A stretch of 51,987 nucleotides of DNA from Bilophila sp964538355 (GTDB lineage Bacteria > Desulfobacterota > Desulfovibrionia > Desulfovibrionales > Desulfovibrionaceae): assembly GCA_964538355.1 (NCBI GenBank), contig CAZIFC010000015.1, forward strand, positions 1-51,987. The letters are read 5' to 3'. The translations under genes and the position numbers were made by a program. The stretch's first letter is position 1; the number at the start of each line of letters is the position of its first letter. This document shows positions 35,326 through 44,272 of the stretch, piece after piece. The notes below the pieces were generated by a model that had not been told where the DNA came from, did not search any database, and saw nothing but the letters and a program-made list of their open reading frames with translations.

Positions 35326-36672
35326 ATGACCACACAGCGAGTAGCCATTGTCGGTGCGGGGCTTGCCGGTTGCGAATGCGCGTTGCAGCTGGCCCGGCGC
35401 GGCGTTGCCGTCGTCCTTTTCGAGCAGAAGCCGGAGGCGTATTCCCCGGCCCATTCCATGCCGCAGCTTGCGGAACTGGTCTGCTCCAACTCCCTGCGTT
35501 CCGACGAGCTGGCCTCCGGCGTAGGGTTGATCAAGCAGGAGCTGCGCGAGCTGGGCAGCGCACTGCTGGCCGTTGCCGACGCGACCCGCGTTCCCGCGGG
35601 CAAGGCGTTGGCGGTGGACCGCGAGCTGTTCGCCGCACAGGTGACGGCTCTGGTCGAGGCCGAGCCGAATATTACGCTTGTCCGCCGGGCCATCCGGGAT
35701 CTCGACGATCCCGAGCTTTCCGGCTTTGACCGCGTTGTTGTCGCCGCGGGGCCGCTGGCAAGCGAAAGCCTTTCCGCCTCGCTTGCGAAGGCCGTGGGTG
35801 CGGAGCACCTGTATTTTTATGATGCCATTGCGCCCATCGTGTCGGCGGACTCCATCGACACGAACATCGCCTTCTGGGGTTCGCGCTACGGCGAGCCGGG
35901 CGAGGGCGACTATCTCAACTGCCCCATGAACGAGGAAGAATACAAGGCCTTTTATCAGGGGCTGATCGACGGCGAAAAGGTCGCCAGCCGGGAGTTTGAG
36001 CAGGAGAAGCATTTCGAGGGCTGCATGCCGGTGGAGGCTCTTGCCGCACGGGGAGAGAAGACGCTGGCCTTTGGCCCGCTGAAGCCCGTTGGGTTTACGG
36101 ACCCGCGCACGGGGCGTCGCCCGTTCGCGCTGCTTCAGCTCCGGCCCGAGAACGGCAACAAGACGATGTTCAATCTCGTGGGTTGCCAGACCAAGCTGAC
36201 GTATCCGGCACAGGCCGTGTGCTTCCGCAAGGTTCCCGGACTGGAGCACGCGGAGTTCGTGCGTTTCGGGAGCATGCACCGCAATACGTATGTGAACGCC
36301 CCCTTGTCCCTGAACGAGGATCTTTCTTTGAAGTCGCGCCCCTCCGTACACCTTGCCGGGCAGATTACCGGCGTGGAAGGGTATGTGGAATCCATTGCCT
36401 GCGGATATTGGGTCGGCCGATTGCTGGCGGCCCAATTGTCGGGAGGCTCTTTGCCCAAGCCGCCCGCAGTGACCGCGCTCGGTGCGCTGCTGAACCACCT
36501 GTCGACCCCGGCAAAGCATTTTCAGCCCTCCAATGTGCATTTCGGACTGATGCCGGAGCCTGATATCCGGGTGAAGAAGAAAGAGCGCAAACAATGGTAC
36601 GCCGAACGTGCCCGCGCCGCCTTTGCCGAATGGCTGAAGGCCGTGGCGGAACCTGCCGGAACGGAAGCATAG
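35326..36672 (+). CDS. trmFO: Methylenetetrahydrofolate--tRNA-(uracil-5-)-methyltransferase
   Basis: 448 residues, the folate/FAD-dependent enzyme making m5U54 in the tRNA T-loop. The N-terminal Rossmann motif is VAIVGAGLAGCECALQLARRG. Diagnostic TrmFO blocks follow: CSNSLRSDELASGVGLIKQELRELGS, YFYDAIAPIVSADSID, LNCPMNEEEYKAFYQGL and the C-terminal LAGQITGVEGYVESIACG. Divergent from the RluA/miniprotein unit; the region between has no strong promoter by eye. A terminator follows. Confidence 0.95.
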   Translation: MTTQRVAIVGAGLAGCECALQLARRGVAVVLFEQKPEAYSPAHSMPQLAELVCSNSLRSDELASGVGLIKQELRELGSALLAVADATRVPAGKALAVDRELFAAQVTALVEAEPNITLVRRAIRDLDDPELSGFDRVVVAAGPLASESLSASLAKAVGAEHLYFYDAIAPIVSADSIDTNIAFWGSRYGEPGEGDYLNCPMNEEEYKAFYQGLIDGEKVASREFEQEKHFEGCMPVEALAARGEKTLAFGPLKPVGFTDPRTGRRPFALLQLRPENGNKTMFNLVGCQTKLTYPAQAVCFRKVPGLEHAEFVRFGSMHRNTYVNAPLSLNEDLSLKSRPSVHLAGQITGVEGYVESIACGYWVGRLLAAQLSGGSLPKPPAVTALGALLNHLSTPAKHFQPSNVHFGLMPEPDIRVKKKERKQWYAERARAAFAEWLKAVAEPAGTEA

Positions 36673-36673
36673 G

Positions 36674-36697
36674 AAAGGGGGCCGAAAGGCCCCTTTT
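36674..36697 (+). terminator. trmFO terminator
   Basis: AAAGGGGGCC / GGCCCCTTT hairpin with GAAA loop followed by T residues. Confidence 0.75.
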
Positions 36698-36744
36698 CGC
36701 GTTGAAGGAAGCGGAGCGGGCAGGGAGGGTTCGGGAAAACAAAA

Positions 36745-36774
36745 AATCTCCTGCAGGGAACCCCTGAGGAGATT
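36745..36774 (-). terminator. tRNA-Val terminator
   Basis: On the minus strand AATCTCCT pairs with AGGAGATT around an inner CAGGG/CCCTG stem, followed by TTTTTGTTTT. Confidence 0.8.
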
Positions 36775-36784
36775 GATGGCTTTC

Positions 36785-36860
36785 TGGTGGGCGGTACAGG
36801 ACTTGAACCTGTGGCATCCGCCTTGTAAGGGCGGCGCTCTACCAACTGAGCTAACCGCCC
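36785..36860 (-). tRNA. tRNA-Val (anticodon TAC)
   Basis: 76 nt with encoded CCA. Acceptor GGGCGGT/ACCGCCC, D arm with AGCTCAGTTGGTAGAGC, anticodon stem CCGCC/GGCGG around loop CTTACAA (anticodon TAC), T arm ACAGGTTCAAGTCCTGT. All arms pair. It is a single gene with its own promoter and terminator. Confidence 0.97.
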
Positions 36861-36877
36861 GTTTGTATGCAGCGATT

Positions 36878-36906
36878 CTTATAGGGGAAAACGGATACAA
36901 AGTAAA
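36878..36906 (-). promoter_or_regulatory. tRNA-Val promoter
   Basis: On the minus strand TTTACT (36906-36901), 17-base spacer, TATAAG (36883-36878), 18 bases upstream of the tRNA 5' end. Confidence 0.55.
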
Positions 36907-37000
36907 GAGGCTTTTTTCTCACATGCTTCTCAGCGGATTGACGGGCGGGCAGGGCGCGGTACTATGGCGGCATACTCACCTTTTACATCCTGTGCCTGCC

Positions 37001-39103
37001 ATGAAAGCTGATCTGTCCGCCAGAATCCATGCCGCCGTTGAAACCGCGCTGGCGTTTGCCTGCACCTATGTGCTGGCCTTTTATTGGAATTTGGAAAAAC
37101 CGTTTTGGGCGGGATTTACGGTTTTGATGGTCAGCCTTCCGAGCATCGGGCAATCCCTCCAGAAAGGCGTTCTCCGCATGTTTGGGACCGTCATCGGTGC
37201 GGTCATCGCGCTTGTCCTCCTTTCCCTTTTGGCGCAGCAGCGCATGATGCTCCTGTCTTTCCTTTCCGTATATCTGTGCATCATGTTGTATCTTATGCTG
37301 ACAAACAGCTATTACGGATACGTTTTTTTTATTTCATGCATCGTCACGATGGTCATCTGCCTCATATCCGTGCACGAACCGCAGGATGCCTTCCATCTTT
37401 CCGTATCCAGGGCCGAGGAAACGCTGCTCGGCATCGGGGTCTATACGGTCGTCACGCTGCTTTTTTCTCCCAAGACCTCCATCAAGATACTGCACAGGGG
37501 CATGGCCGATCTCATGGAAGGCCACCGCGAGCTGTTTGTCATGAATACGGACCCAGAGGGCCTGATGGGGCGCATGTATGCACAATATAAGGCCATGCGC
37601 GATATTGTAGAGAAGATCGATCAGCTTGTCCCCGCGGTACGGCTGGAAAATTATCAGGTCTACCGGCACCGCGAGGCCTGGGGACGGGTGGTGCGCGCCA
37701 GCTCGGAGCTTCTAGAACTGCAACGCCAGTGGACGGGCACGCTCATCGCCATGAAAGAGCTGGATATGGCGGCCTTGTTTCCTTCGTTGGATACCCGCCT
37801 TGCCGAGCTGGGCAGCCTCTATGATCGGCTGGCGGAGGCCGGGCGCGACGATGCTCCGACGGGAGCCTCCAACCCGGAAGAAACCATGCCTCTGCGCTTC
37901 GACGAGGATGTCTTCGAGCGCATGGGCTCCACCCGGAAGGGGCTTGCCTATTCCGCCGTGGAGCTTTTTGACCGGCAGGCGGAACACTGCCGCGAGCTGC
38001 TGGCCCTCTCCGCTTTCTTGCTGCACGACGGGCCTGCGCCCGCCATGCCTCCCGTACCCCGTCCGCTCGGAAGCGTCTCCGTACTCAAGCCGGAACAGTA
38101 CGCCTACATGTCGCAGATGTTCGCCGTTTTTTGGGCGGCTGTGGGGTGCTGGATCCTGTTCGATCCGCCGGGGCTTGAATCCGTCACCTTTCTTGAACTG
38201 ACGGTCCTGCTCGGCCTTATCGGACTGATGACGGGGGAGGACAAGCCGTTGCGGCAGGTGCTCACGTTCATCGTCGGCATCACCTGCACCGGGCTGGCCT
38301 ATGTATTCATCTATCCGCTGGTTTCCAATCTCGGGCTGTTTGCCCTGATGATGGGAATATCGGGCTTTCTCATCATGCTGGCCTTTCCGCGCCGCGAGCA
38401 GAACTTCACCAAGCAGGCGTTCATGCTTCCCTGGTTGTCAATCGGTAACTTTACCAATGTCCCTTCCTATGACTTCACGCATTTCCTGACCGGCTCCGTC
38501 ACGCTGGTTTTGGGCATTTCAATCATATCTCTGGTGCATTACGCCCTGTTTATGCCCAATGCGGAGGCCACGTTTCTCCAAAAGGAGGCGGCCTTTTTCC
38601 GGTCTTCGGAACGCCTGCTTCTGGAGTTGTGCCGGTATGGAGGAGGGCGGCGGGACGGGCTGTGGACGCGATTTCGCCTGTTTCTCTTGGTAAACCGGAT
38701 GCGGTTTCTTGCCGATGAGCTTGCCATCTTGTCCCGAAAACTTCCCGAAACCTTTGTGAAGCCCGAGCTAGCCCAGATTTTTACCATTGAAGTCAAAGAC
38801 ATGGCTGTGTCCCTGCAAGGCTTGTACACAAAGCTCCGGCATGGGGGCGAGGCTCTGGCGTGCCCTTCGGTGCGTCCTGAGGGGAAGAGCCTTCCCGAAC
38901 GGCTGACGTTCATGACCGGAGTGGTTCGCGCGTTGCTCAACGAGCTGCACGAACAGGCATGCTCGGGGGCGTGCGGCATGGCGGAACAGGCCGCGAATCA
39001 GGGGATGGTGGTCTGCTGCGCGGGGATGTTGAAGGCCCTTTCCAATACGCTGGACGTGCTGCGTTCGTTCCCCGTCGAATACGATTCGCGGAACCGTTTC
39101 TAG
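37001..39103 (+). CDS. FUSC-family inner-membrane transporter (AaeB-like)
   Basis: About 700 residues. An N-terminal bundle of membrane helices (from AAVETALAFACTYVLAFYWNLEKPFWAGFTVLMVSLPSIGQSLQKG, a typical FUSC opening) is followed by a long cytoplasmic region (about 165-360), a second membrane bundle (about 370-510) and a cytoplasmic C-terminus. FUSC proteins such as AaeB and YccS export aromatic acids or other small molecules. The operon with DUF1656 and HlyD proteins fits the AaeXAB arrangement. The start is uncertain: the frame is open upstream through the tRNA, and no good ribosome site precedes ATG 37001. Confidence 0.87.
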   Translation: MKADLSARIHAAVETALAFACTYVLAFYWNLEKPFWAGFTVLMVSLPSIGQSLQKGVLRMFGTVIGAVIALVLLSLLAQQRMMLLSFLSVYLCIMLYLMLTNSYYGYVFFISCIVTMVICLISVHEPQDAFHLSVSRAEETLLGIGVYTVVTLLFSPKTSIKILHRGMADLMEGHRELFVMNTDPEGLMGRMYAQYKAMRDIVEKIDQLVPAVRLENYQVYRHREAWGRVVRASSELLELQRQWTGTLIAMKELDMAALFPSLDTRLAELGSLYDRLAEAGRDDAPTGASNPEETMPLRFDEDVFERMGSTRKGLAYSAVELFDRQAEHCRELLALSAFLLHDGPAPAMPPVPRPLGSVSVLKPEQYAYMSQMFAVFWAAVGCWILFDPPGLESVTFLELTVLLGLIGLMTGEDKPLRQVLTFIVGITCTGLAYVFIYPLVSNLGLFALMMGISGFLIMLAFPRREQNFTKQAFMLPWLSIGNFTNVPSYDFTHFLTGSVTLVLGISIISLVHYALFMPNAEATFLQKEAAFFRSSERLLLELCRYGGGRRDGLWTRFRLFLLVNRMRFLADELAILSRKLPETFVKPELAQIFTIEVKDMAVSLQGLYTKLRHGGEALACPSVRPEGKSLPERLTFMTGVVRALLNELHEQACSGACGMAEQAANQGMVVCCAGMLKALSNTLDVLRSFPVEYDSRNRF

Positions 39104-39121
39104 GGCGCAGGAGGTTTTTGT

Positions 39122-39325
39122 ATGCCGCATGAACTGGCCTTGCTGGGCATTTACTTTTCGCCGCTGCTGCCCATTGTGCTGCTGGGTATTCTGGGTGCGC
39201 TGGCGACGGCCCTTGTGCTGAACCGGACCGGGCTTTCCGGCTGGTTTGCCAATCCGCCGTGGGTTTTCATGGCGTTGATTGTTATCTATGTCTGCCTCCT
39301 CCTACCGTTCGGGATGGTGTTATGA
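39122..39325 (+). CDS. DUF1656 small membrane protein (AaeX-like)
   Basis: 67 residues with two membrane helices (FSPLLPIVLLGILGALATALVL and WVFMALIVIYVCLLLPFGMVL) separated by NRTGLSGWFANPP, the DUF1656 layout. AGGAGG precedes the ATG. It lies between the FUSC and HlyD genes and overlaps the latter as ATGA. Family members accompany such efflux pumps; the role is unproven. Confidence 0.87.
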   Translation: MPHELALLGIYFSPLLPIVLLGILGALATALVLNRTGLSGWFANPPWVFMALIVIYVCLLLPFGMVL

Positions 39326-40242
39326 ACAACAGTCTGGTGCGCTGGCTTCTGACGCTGCTGATTGTCGGCATCGCCTGCTTTTTTTGTTATGTCAGGTATA
39401 ACGCCTACTTCAGAAACCCGTGGACGCGCGACGGCATTGTGCAGGCTGACATCGTGGAGGTCGCGGCCCGGCTTTCCGGCCCGGTGCGGGCCGTGCATGT
39501 CCGGGACAGCCAGTATGTGCAGGCGGGAGCCGCGCTGTTTGATCTGGATGATCGCCTTGCCCGCGTGGGCGTGGAGCGGGCGGAAGCCAGTCTTCTCCAG
39601 AAGCAGGCGCAGGAGAAGGCCGCCCGCGACAGGGCGGCGCGGGATGTCCGGCTCCGGCAGCGTTCTCCCGGGGCCATTTCCCCGGAAGCCGTGCGGCAGT
39701 CTGAAGATGCGCTGTTGTCCGCGGAGGCCGATGTTGCGGCGGCGCAGGCCCAGCTGGAGCAGGCACGGCTGGATCTGGCGTTTACCCACGTCGTCGCGCC
39801 CGTGAGCGGGTATGTCGTCAACCTGACGGTGCAGCCGGGGACCATGTCCATCGCCTACAACCCGCTTCTTGCACTGATCAATGCGGATACGTTCCGTGTG
39901 GACGGCTTTTTCAGGGAAACGCAGATCCGTGACTTCCGGCCCGGTGACCGGGCACTGGTGACGCTCATGACCTACCCGCATCAGCCGCTTGACGCGGTGG
40001 TGGAGAGCATCGGGTGGGGCATCGCCCGTCAGGACGGGAGCACCGGAAAGGAGCTGCTGCCCTCGGTAAGTCCGACGTTCGAATGGATACGGCTGGCGCA
40101 GCGCATCCCGGTGCGGCTGCGTTTCGAAGCGTTGCCGAAAGGTGTCGAGCTTCGCGTGGGGACGACGGCCTCGGTGCTGGTGCGGGTCCACCCCGAGGAC
40201 AAAAAGGCTTCCATCCTCCCCCTGCCCACCTTTGGACAGTAG
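39322..40242 (+). CDS. HlyD-family periplasmic adaptor (AaeA-like)
   Basis: 306 residues. One N-terminal membrane helix (WLLTLLIVGIACFFCYV) anchors a periplasmic part: a lipoyl-like half (NPWTRDGIVQADIVEVAARLSGPV), a coiled-coil hairpin of about residues 85-145 (ERAEASLLQKQAQEKAARDRAARD ... DVAAAQAQLEQARLDLAFTHVVAPVSGYV), and a beta-barrel. It would link the FUSC pump to an outer-membrane channel encoded elsewhere. It overlaps DUF1656 by four bases and is followed by a terminator. Confidence 0.9.
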   Translation: MNNSLVRWLLTLLIVGIACFFCYVRYNAYFRNPWTRDGIVQADIVEVAARLSGPVRAVHVRDSQYVQAGAALFDLDDRLARVGVERAEASLLQKQAQEKAARDRAARDVRLRQRSPGAISPEAVRQSEDALLSAEADVAAAQAQLEQARLDLAFTHVVAPVSGYVVNLTVQPGTMSIAYNPLLALINADTFRVDGFFRETQIRDFRPGDRALVTLMTYPHQPLDAVVESIGWGIARQDGSTGKELLPSVSPTFEWIRLAQRIPVRLRFEALPKGVELRVGTTASVLVRVHPEDKKASILPLPTFGQ

Positions 40243-40251
40243 GGAAGCAAC

Positions 40252-40281
40252 AAAAAAGGCGGGGAACGCTCCCCGCCCTTT
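40252..40281. terminator. Terminator between the efflux operon and the ricin-fold gene
   Basis: GGCGGGG (40258-40264) pairs with CCCCGCC (40271-40277), flanked by A and T runs, so it may serve both convergent units. Confidence 0.75.
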
Positions 40282-40300
40282 CACGTTTCGCTGCCCGAGA

Positions 40301-40804
40301 TCAGAAGATGTTCCGTGCGCCTCTGGCGGGAACGATATCGAAGAGCTGGGCGTTCGTCCGGTTCCTCTCATAGCCCTGAAGCCGTACGCCGGGCCTGCGA
40401 TCGTTGTGGTTCAGATCAAGGGCCAGCCCCGTTCCCACGTTGATCAGGCGGTAATAGCGTCCGTCCCGCTGGACTTTCCACTGCTGGTTCTTTCCGCCAT
40501 GTGGGGACCAGATGATGACGGGGGTGCCGTTCTTGCGCTTGTTTCCTGAAAGATCCATGACATAGGCGCGGATACGGATTTCATAGATGTCATTGCCGAT
40601 ATGCCGGAATTCCCACGGCGGGGTCGACTGGTCGCGCCAGAGTACCAGCTGCGAGCCTCTGGCCGAGCTTGTTGCAGCGACCGTCAGCCTGCTGTTGGAC
40701 ATCCGGATGAAGTAGACGCCGTTTTTCAGGATAGCCGCAGACGCCGTACCCGCAGCCGCAATCAGCAGGCTCAGGGCAAAAAGAAACGCAAGACATTTTT
40801 TCAT
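40301..40804 (-). CDS. Secreted ricin-type beta-trefoil lectin-like protein
   Basis: 167 residues. A signal peptide (MKKCLAFLFALSLLIAAAGTASA) is followed by a single domain of about 140 residues with trefoil repeats: KNGVYFIRMSNSRLTVAATSS, NDIYEIRIRAYVMDLSGNK, a QxW motif in GGKNQQWKVQRDGRYYRLIN, then GLALDLNHND. Such domains bind sugars. No catalytic domain is attached, so it would act alone or in a complex. The ribosome site is weak. Family call from fold pattern; ligand unknown. Confidence 0.75.
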   Translation of the reverse strand: MKKCLAFLFALSLLIAAAGTASAAILKNGVYFIRMSNSRLTVAATSSARGSQLVLWRDQSTPPWEFRHIGNDIYEIRIRAYVMDLSGNKRKNGTPVIIWSPHGGKNQQWKVQRDGRYYRLINVGTGLALDLNHNDRRPGVRLQGYERNRTNAQLFDIVPARGARNIF

Positions 40805-40888
40805 GGCGTGATCGCTTGGTTGAAGGTCTGAAAAACGAAGGTGTTTCGCGGCAACGGCTCCAACGGGGCCTGCCCGGAACGTCCGTAT

Positions 40889-40940
40889 GCGGGGCCGGGG
40901 GAACCCGCTGCCCCCGGCGGGGTTCGGGGCAACGCCCCGG
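40889..40940 (+). repeat. Family B-related repeat, copy 4
   Basis: CCGGGGG/CCCCCGG stem (40895-40917) followed by CGGCGGGGTTCGGGGCAACGCCCCG, which matches the reverse complement of copy 3 (28606 side). It lacks the AATCATT core. Confidence 0.5.
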
Positions 40941-40947
40941 TTTTCCC

Positions 40948-42246
40948 CTAGTCGCTCAACCGCAGGTCGGTGATGCGCTTGGCCTTGGAGAAGGTGCGGG
41001 GCAGTTCGCCCGGGGAAACGATCTCGACGTTGATGCGGGCCATGATCCGCTTGTGCATTTCGTCGGCTATGCCCCGTGCCAGCAAGGCGTCGCTGTCGGA
41101 AGAGGCTCCGGCGCGGCGTTCCACGCGCAGGCGCATGTAGTCAAGCCCCTCGGAGCGGGTCAGTTCCACATGGTATTCGCCGCCGACATCGGGGTAGAGG
41201 TTCAGCACGTCGGCAATCTGCCCGGGGTAGATGTTCACGCCCCGGAAGATGATCATGTCGTCGGAACGTCCGCGGATGTGCCCGTGCCGGGGAATCACGC
41301 GTCCGCAGGAGCAGGGTTCGGGAATGATGCGGCTGAGGTCGTGCGTGCGGTAGCGGATGAGCGGCACGGCCTCCTTGCTGAGCGAGGTTACGACCATTTC
41401 GCCCACTTCGCCGTCGGGAACGGGCTGGAGCGTGTGCGGATCAATGATTTCTATATGGAAGAGGTCGGCCCAGTAGTGGATGCCTTCCCCCGCCTCGCAG
41501 CTCAGGCCCGTGCCGGGGCCGTACATTTCGGTCATGCCCGCGATGTCGAAGCTGGCCTCAAGGCCGAGCTTTTCCGTAAAGGTCTGGCGCATCTTGAGGC
41601 TGTGCGGCTCGGAACCGAAAATGATCTTCTTGAGGGCCAGCCGTCCGCGCAGGTTGTGGCGTTCCACTTCCTCGGCAAGGAGCAGGGCCATGGAAGATGT
41701 GCAGCCGATACAGGTGGCCTGCATGTCCACAAGAAGCTGGAGCTGCATGTCGAGGTTGCCCGGCCCGACGGGGATGGTCAGTGCGCCGAACAGCTCGCTG
41801 CCGAGCTGAAAGCCAGCCCCGGCGGTCCAGAGTCCGTAGCCCACGGCGATCTGCATGCGATCCTCGCGGGTCAGTCCGGCAAGTTCGTAGCAGCGGGCCA
41901 TCTGGAGCGCGAAGGTATCCACGTCCTTTTGCGTGTAGGCAAGGATTTTACGCTTGCCGGTGGTGCCGGAGGAGGCGTGTACGCGCACGACTTCGGAAGG
42001 TTCCACGCAGAGCAGGGGGAGCGGGTAGCCGTCGCGCAGATCGGTCACGTCCGAAAAGGGCAGGCGGCGGATATCCTCAAGGGTGCGGATGTCGTCGCCG
42101 GAGGTGATGCCCGCCGCGGCGAGCTTGGCCCGGTACTGGGGGCTTTTCATGGCCTGCCGCACCGACCATCGGACCCCTGCGAGCTGGTGTTCGGCAAGAA
42201 AATCAGGGGGAAGATGGGGAAGGAAGCGCGGTTTTGCAGGTGACAT
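40948..42246 (-). CDS. Phenylacetate--CoA ligase family protein (PaaK-like)
   Basis: 432 residues, the size of PaaK, an ANL-superfamily enzyme that activates aryl acids as acyl-AMP and transfers them to CoA. The P-loop-like motif is HASSGTTGKRKILAYT. Other motifs are GMTEMYGPG, VPLIRYRTHDLSRII and RSDDMIIFRGVNIYPGQI. In anaerobes such enzymes are used for phenylacetate and indoleacetate. GGAGAG lies before ATG 42246. It stands alone, divergent from purD. Confidence 0.92.
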   Translation of the reverse strand: MSPAKPRFLPHLPPDFLAEHQLAGVRWSVRQAMKSPQYRAKLAAAGITSGDDIRTLEDIRRLPFSDVTDLRDGYPLPLLCVEPSEVVRVHASSGTTGKRKILAYTQKDVDTFALQMARCYELAGLTREDRMQIAVGYGLWTAGAGFQLGSELFGALTIPVGPGNLDMQLQLLVDMQATCIGCTSSMALLLAEEVERHNLRGRLALKKIIFGSEPHSLKMRQTFTEKLGLEASFDIAGMTEMYGPGTGLSCEAGEGIHYWADLFHIEIIDPHTLQPVPDGEVGEMVVTSLSKEAVPLIRYRTHDLSRIIPEPCSCGRVIPRHGHIRGRSDDMIIFRGVNIYPGQIADVLNLYPDVGGEYHVELTRSEGLDYMRLRVERRAGASSDSDALLARGIADEMHKRIMARINVEIVSPGELPRTFSKAKRITDLRLSD

Positions 42247-42371
42247 GTCGTCTCTCCAGCAGGTGGCGGCAACGGCGTTGCCGGTTGTCTTTTCGGCGGT
42301 AAACAGCTAGTGTCTGCCGACAAACAAAGAAAGCGTGCTAGTTAGCAGAAAATAGTTTGGAGGGAAAGTAC

Positions 42372-43643
42372 ATGCGCGTGCTCATTATCGGATCCGGCGG
42401 GCGGGAACATGCCCTGTCATGGAAAATCGCCCGTAGCGGAAAGGCCGAGAAACTCTATTGCGCGCCCGGCAACGGTGGAACCGCGCAGGAAGGCGAAAAC
42501 ATCCCCCTGAAGGATTCGGACATCGAGGGGCTGGTCGCCTTTGCAAGGGAAAACGGGGTTGATTTCGTCATTCCCGGGCCTGAACTTCCCCTCACCCTGG
42601 GCGCGGTGGACGCTATGAAGGCGGCGGGCATCCGCTGCTTCGGTCCCAGCCAGTGGTGTGCCCAGCTTGAAGGCAGCAAAGCCTTCGCCAAGGATATCAT
42701 GCAGAAGGCCGGAGTGCCCACGGCGGCCTGCGGCGTGTTTACCGAGCTTGAGCCGGCCCGGGCCTTTGTGGAAGAAAAGGGCGCGCCCATCGTCATCAAG
42801 GCCGACGGCCTTGCGGCGGGCAAGGGCGTTGTCGTGGCCCAGACAAAGGAAGAAGCTCTCGAAGCCCTTGATCAAATCATGGGCGGCGCGTTCGGGACAG
42901 CGGGCAGCCGGGTCGTCATCGAGGAATTTCTCGTGGGTGAGGAAGTCTCCCTGCTGGCCTTCTGTGATGGAACCACGGCCCTGCCCCTGCCTTCCGCACA
43001 GGACCATAAGGCCGCCTACGACGGCGACACCGGGCCGAATACCGGCGGCATGGGAGCCTACAGCCCCGCGCCGATCCTGCCCGATACGGATCTGGAAGCC
43101 ATGGCGGATATTGCCATCCGTCCTGTCCTGAAGGAAATGGCCCGTCAGGGACATCCCTTTACCGGCATCCTGTACGCCGGGCTGATGATGACCAAGGACG
43201 GCCCCAAGGTGCTGGAATACAATGTGCGTTTCGGCGATCCCGAGTGTCAGCCCCTGCTGATGCGTCTGGAGAGCGATCTGCTGGACGTGATGGGGTCCTG
43301 TATCGACGGCAGACTGTCGGACGTAACGCTTTCCATTCGCCACGAATCCGCGCTCGGCGTGGTCATTGCCGCCGAAGGCTATCCGGGAAGCTATGCCAAG
43401 GGCATGGAAATCAAGGGCATTGATGCGGTTGACGCGCTGCCCGATACGAAGGTCTTTCAGGCGGGCACGAAGCGCGAAGGTTCCCGTACCCTGTCCAGCG
43501 GCGGGCGCGTGCTGTGCGTCACCGCGCTGGGAGCCGGGCTTGCCGACGCCCAGAAGCGGGCTTATGAGGCCGTGGCGCAAATCGACATGGAGAAAAGTCA
43601 GCATCGTTCCGATATCGGAGCGAAGGGATTGAGGAGGATCTAG
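42372..43643 (+). CDS. purD: Phosphoribosylamine--glycine ligase
   Basis: 423 residues, ATP-grasp enzyme for step two of purine synthesis. The N-terminus MRVLIIGSGGREHALSWKIA is diagnostic; PSQWCAQLEGSKAFAKDIM, KADGLAAGKGVVVA, HKAAYDGDTGPNTGGMGAYSPAP and EYNVRFGDPECQPLLMRL follow in order. GGAGG lies about nine bases before the ATG at 42372. purE starts one base after its stop. Confidence 0.97.
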   Translation: MRVLIIGSGGREHALSWKIARSGKAEKLYCAPGNGGTAQEGENIPLKDSDIEGLVAFARENGVDFVIPGPELPLTLGAVDAMKAAGIRCFGPSQWCAQLEGSKAFAKDIMQKAGVPTAACGVFTELEPARAFVEEKGAPIVIKADGLAAGKGVVVAQTKEEALEALDQIMGGAFGTAGSRVVIEEFLVGEEVSLLAFCDGTTALPLPSAQDHKAAYDGDTGPNTGGMGAYSPAPILPDTDLEAMADIAIRPVLKEMARQGHPFTGILYAGLMMTKDGPKVLEYNVRFGDPECQPLLMRLESDLLDVMGSCIDGRLSDVTLSIRHESALGVVIAAEGYPGSYAKGMEIKGIDAVDALPDTKVFQAGTKREGSRTLSSGGRVLCVTALGAGLADAQKRAYEAVAQIDMEKSQHRSDIGAKGLRRI

Positions 43644-43644
43644 C

Positions 43645-44151
43645 ATGGAAAAAGCCAAGGTAGCTGTTTTTATCGGTTCGGCATCGGATGAACCGACGGT
43701 ATCCCCCTGCGCCGATGTCTTGAAAAAGCTCGGCATCCCGTTCCGTTTCACGGTCACCTCCGCGCACCGGACCCCGGAGCGTACTGCCGATCTGGTGGAC
43801 CGGCTGGAGGCGGAAGGCTGTGAGGTGTTCATCTGTGCCGCGGGCATGGCTGCACATCTTGCCGGAGCCGTGGCCGCCCGCACCATGAAGCCGGTGATCG
43901 GCATCCCGGTCGCGGCCTCTCCGCTCGGCGGCATGGACGCGTTGCTTGCCACCGTGCAGATGCCTCCCGGATTCCCCGTCGCCACCGTCGCCCTCGACAA
44001 GGCCGGCGCGCGCAACGCCGCGTGGCTTGCCGCGCAGATCCTCGCGCTGCATGATCCCGATCTCGCCCACCGCATCCGCATTTCGCGGGAACGCTTCAAG
44101 TCCGACGTTACCGCCGCCGGAGCCGAGATCGAAGCCAAATACTGTCTGTAG
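43645..44151 (+). CDS. purE: N5-carboxyaminoimidazole ribonucleotide mutase
   Basis: 168 residues. The active-site loops are VAVFIGSASDEPTV, the HRTPERT segment (TSAHRTPERTADL) and AAGMAAHLAGAVAARTMKPVIGIPV, followed by PLGGMDALLATVQMPPGFPVATVALD. It interconverts N5-CAIR and CAIR (class I) or carboxylates AIR (class II). The two classes are hard to separate by eye; no purK is nearby, so class II is possible. GAGGAGG lies in the end of purD. Confidence 0.93.
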   Translation: MEKAKVAVFIGSASDEPTVSPCADVLKKLGIPFRFTVTSAHRTPERTADLVDRLEAEGCEVFICAAGMAAHLAGAVAARTMKPVIGIPVAASPLGGMDALLATVQMPPGFPVATVALDKAGARNAAWLAAQILALHDPDLAHRIRISRERFKSDVTAAGAEIEAKYCL

Positions 44152-44272
44152 CGGGTGGCGGGGGCTTTCCCCGCGCCCTTCTTTCCATACTCCTTAAGAG
44201 CGTTTCGGCAGCGGGGAAAGGTGATCCTTTCCCCGCTATTGTACGGGACGCATTGCAACGGATCTTTCTTTC

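Noticed and set aside
36773..37000. The FUSC protein extended upstream by 76 codons
   Set aside because: The extension reads through tRNA-Val and its promoter on the other strand, and has no FUSC similarity.
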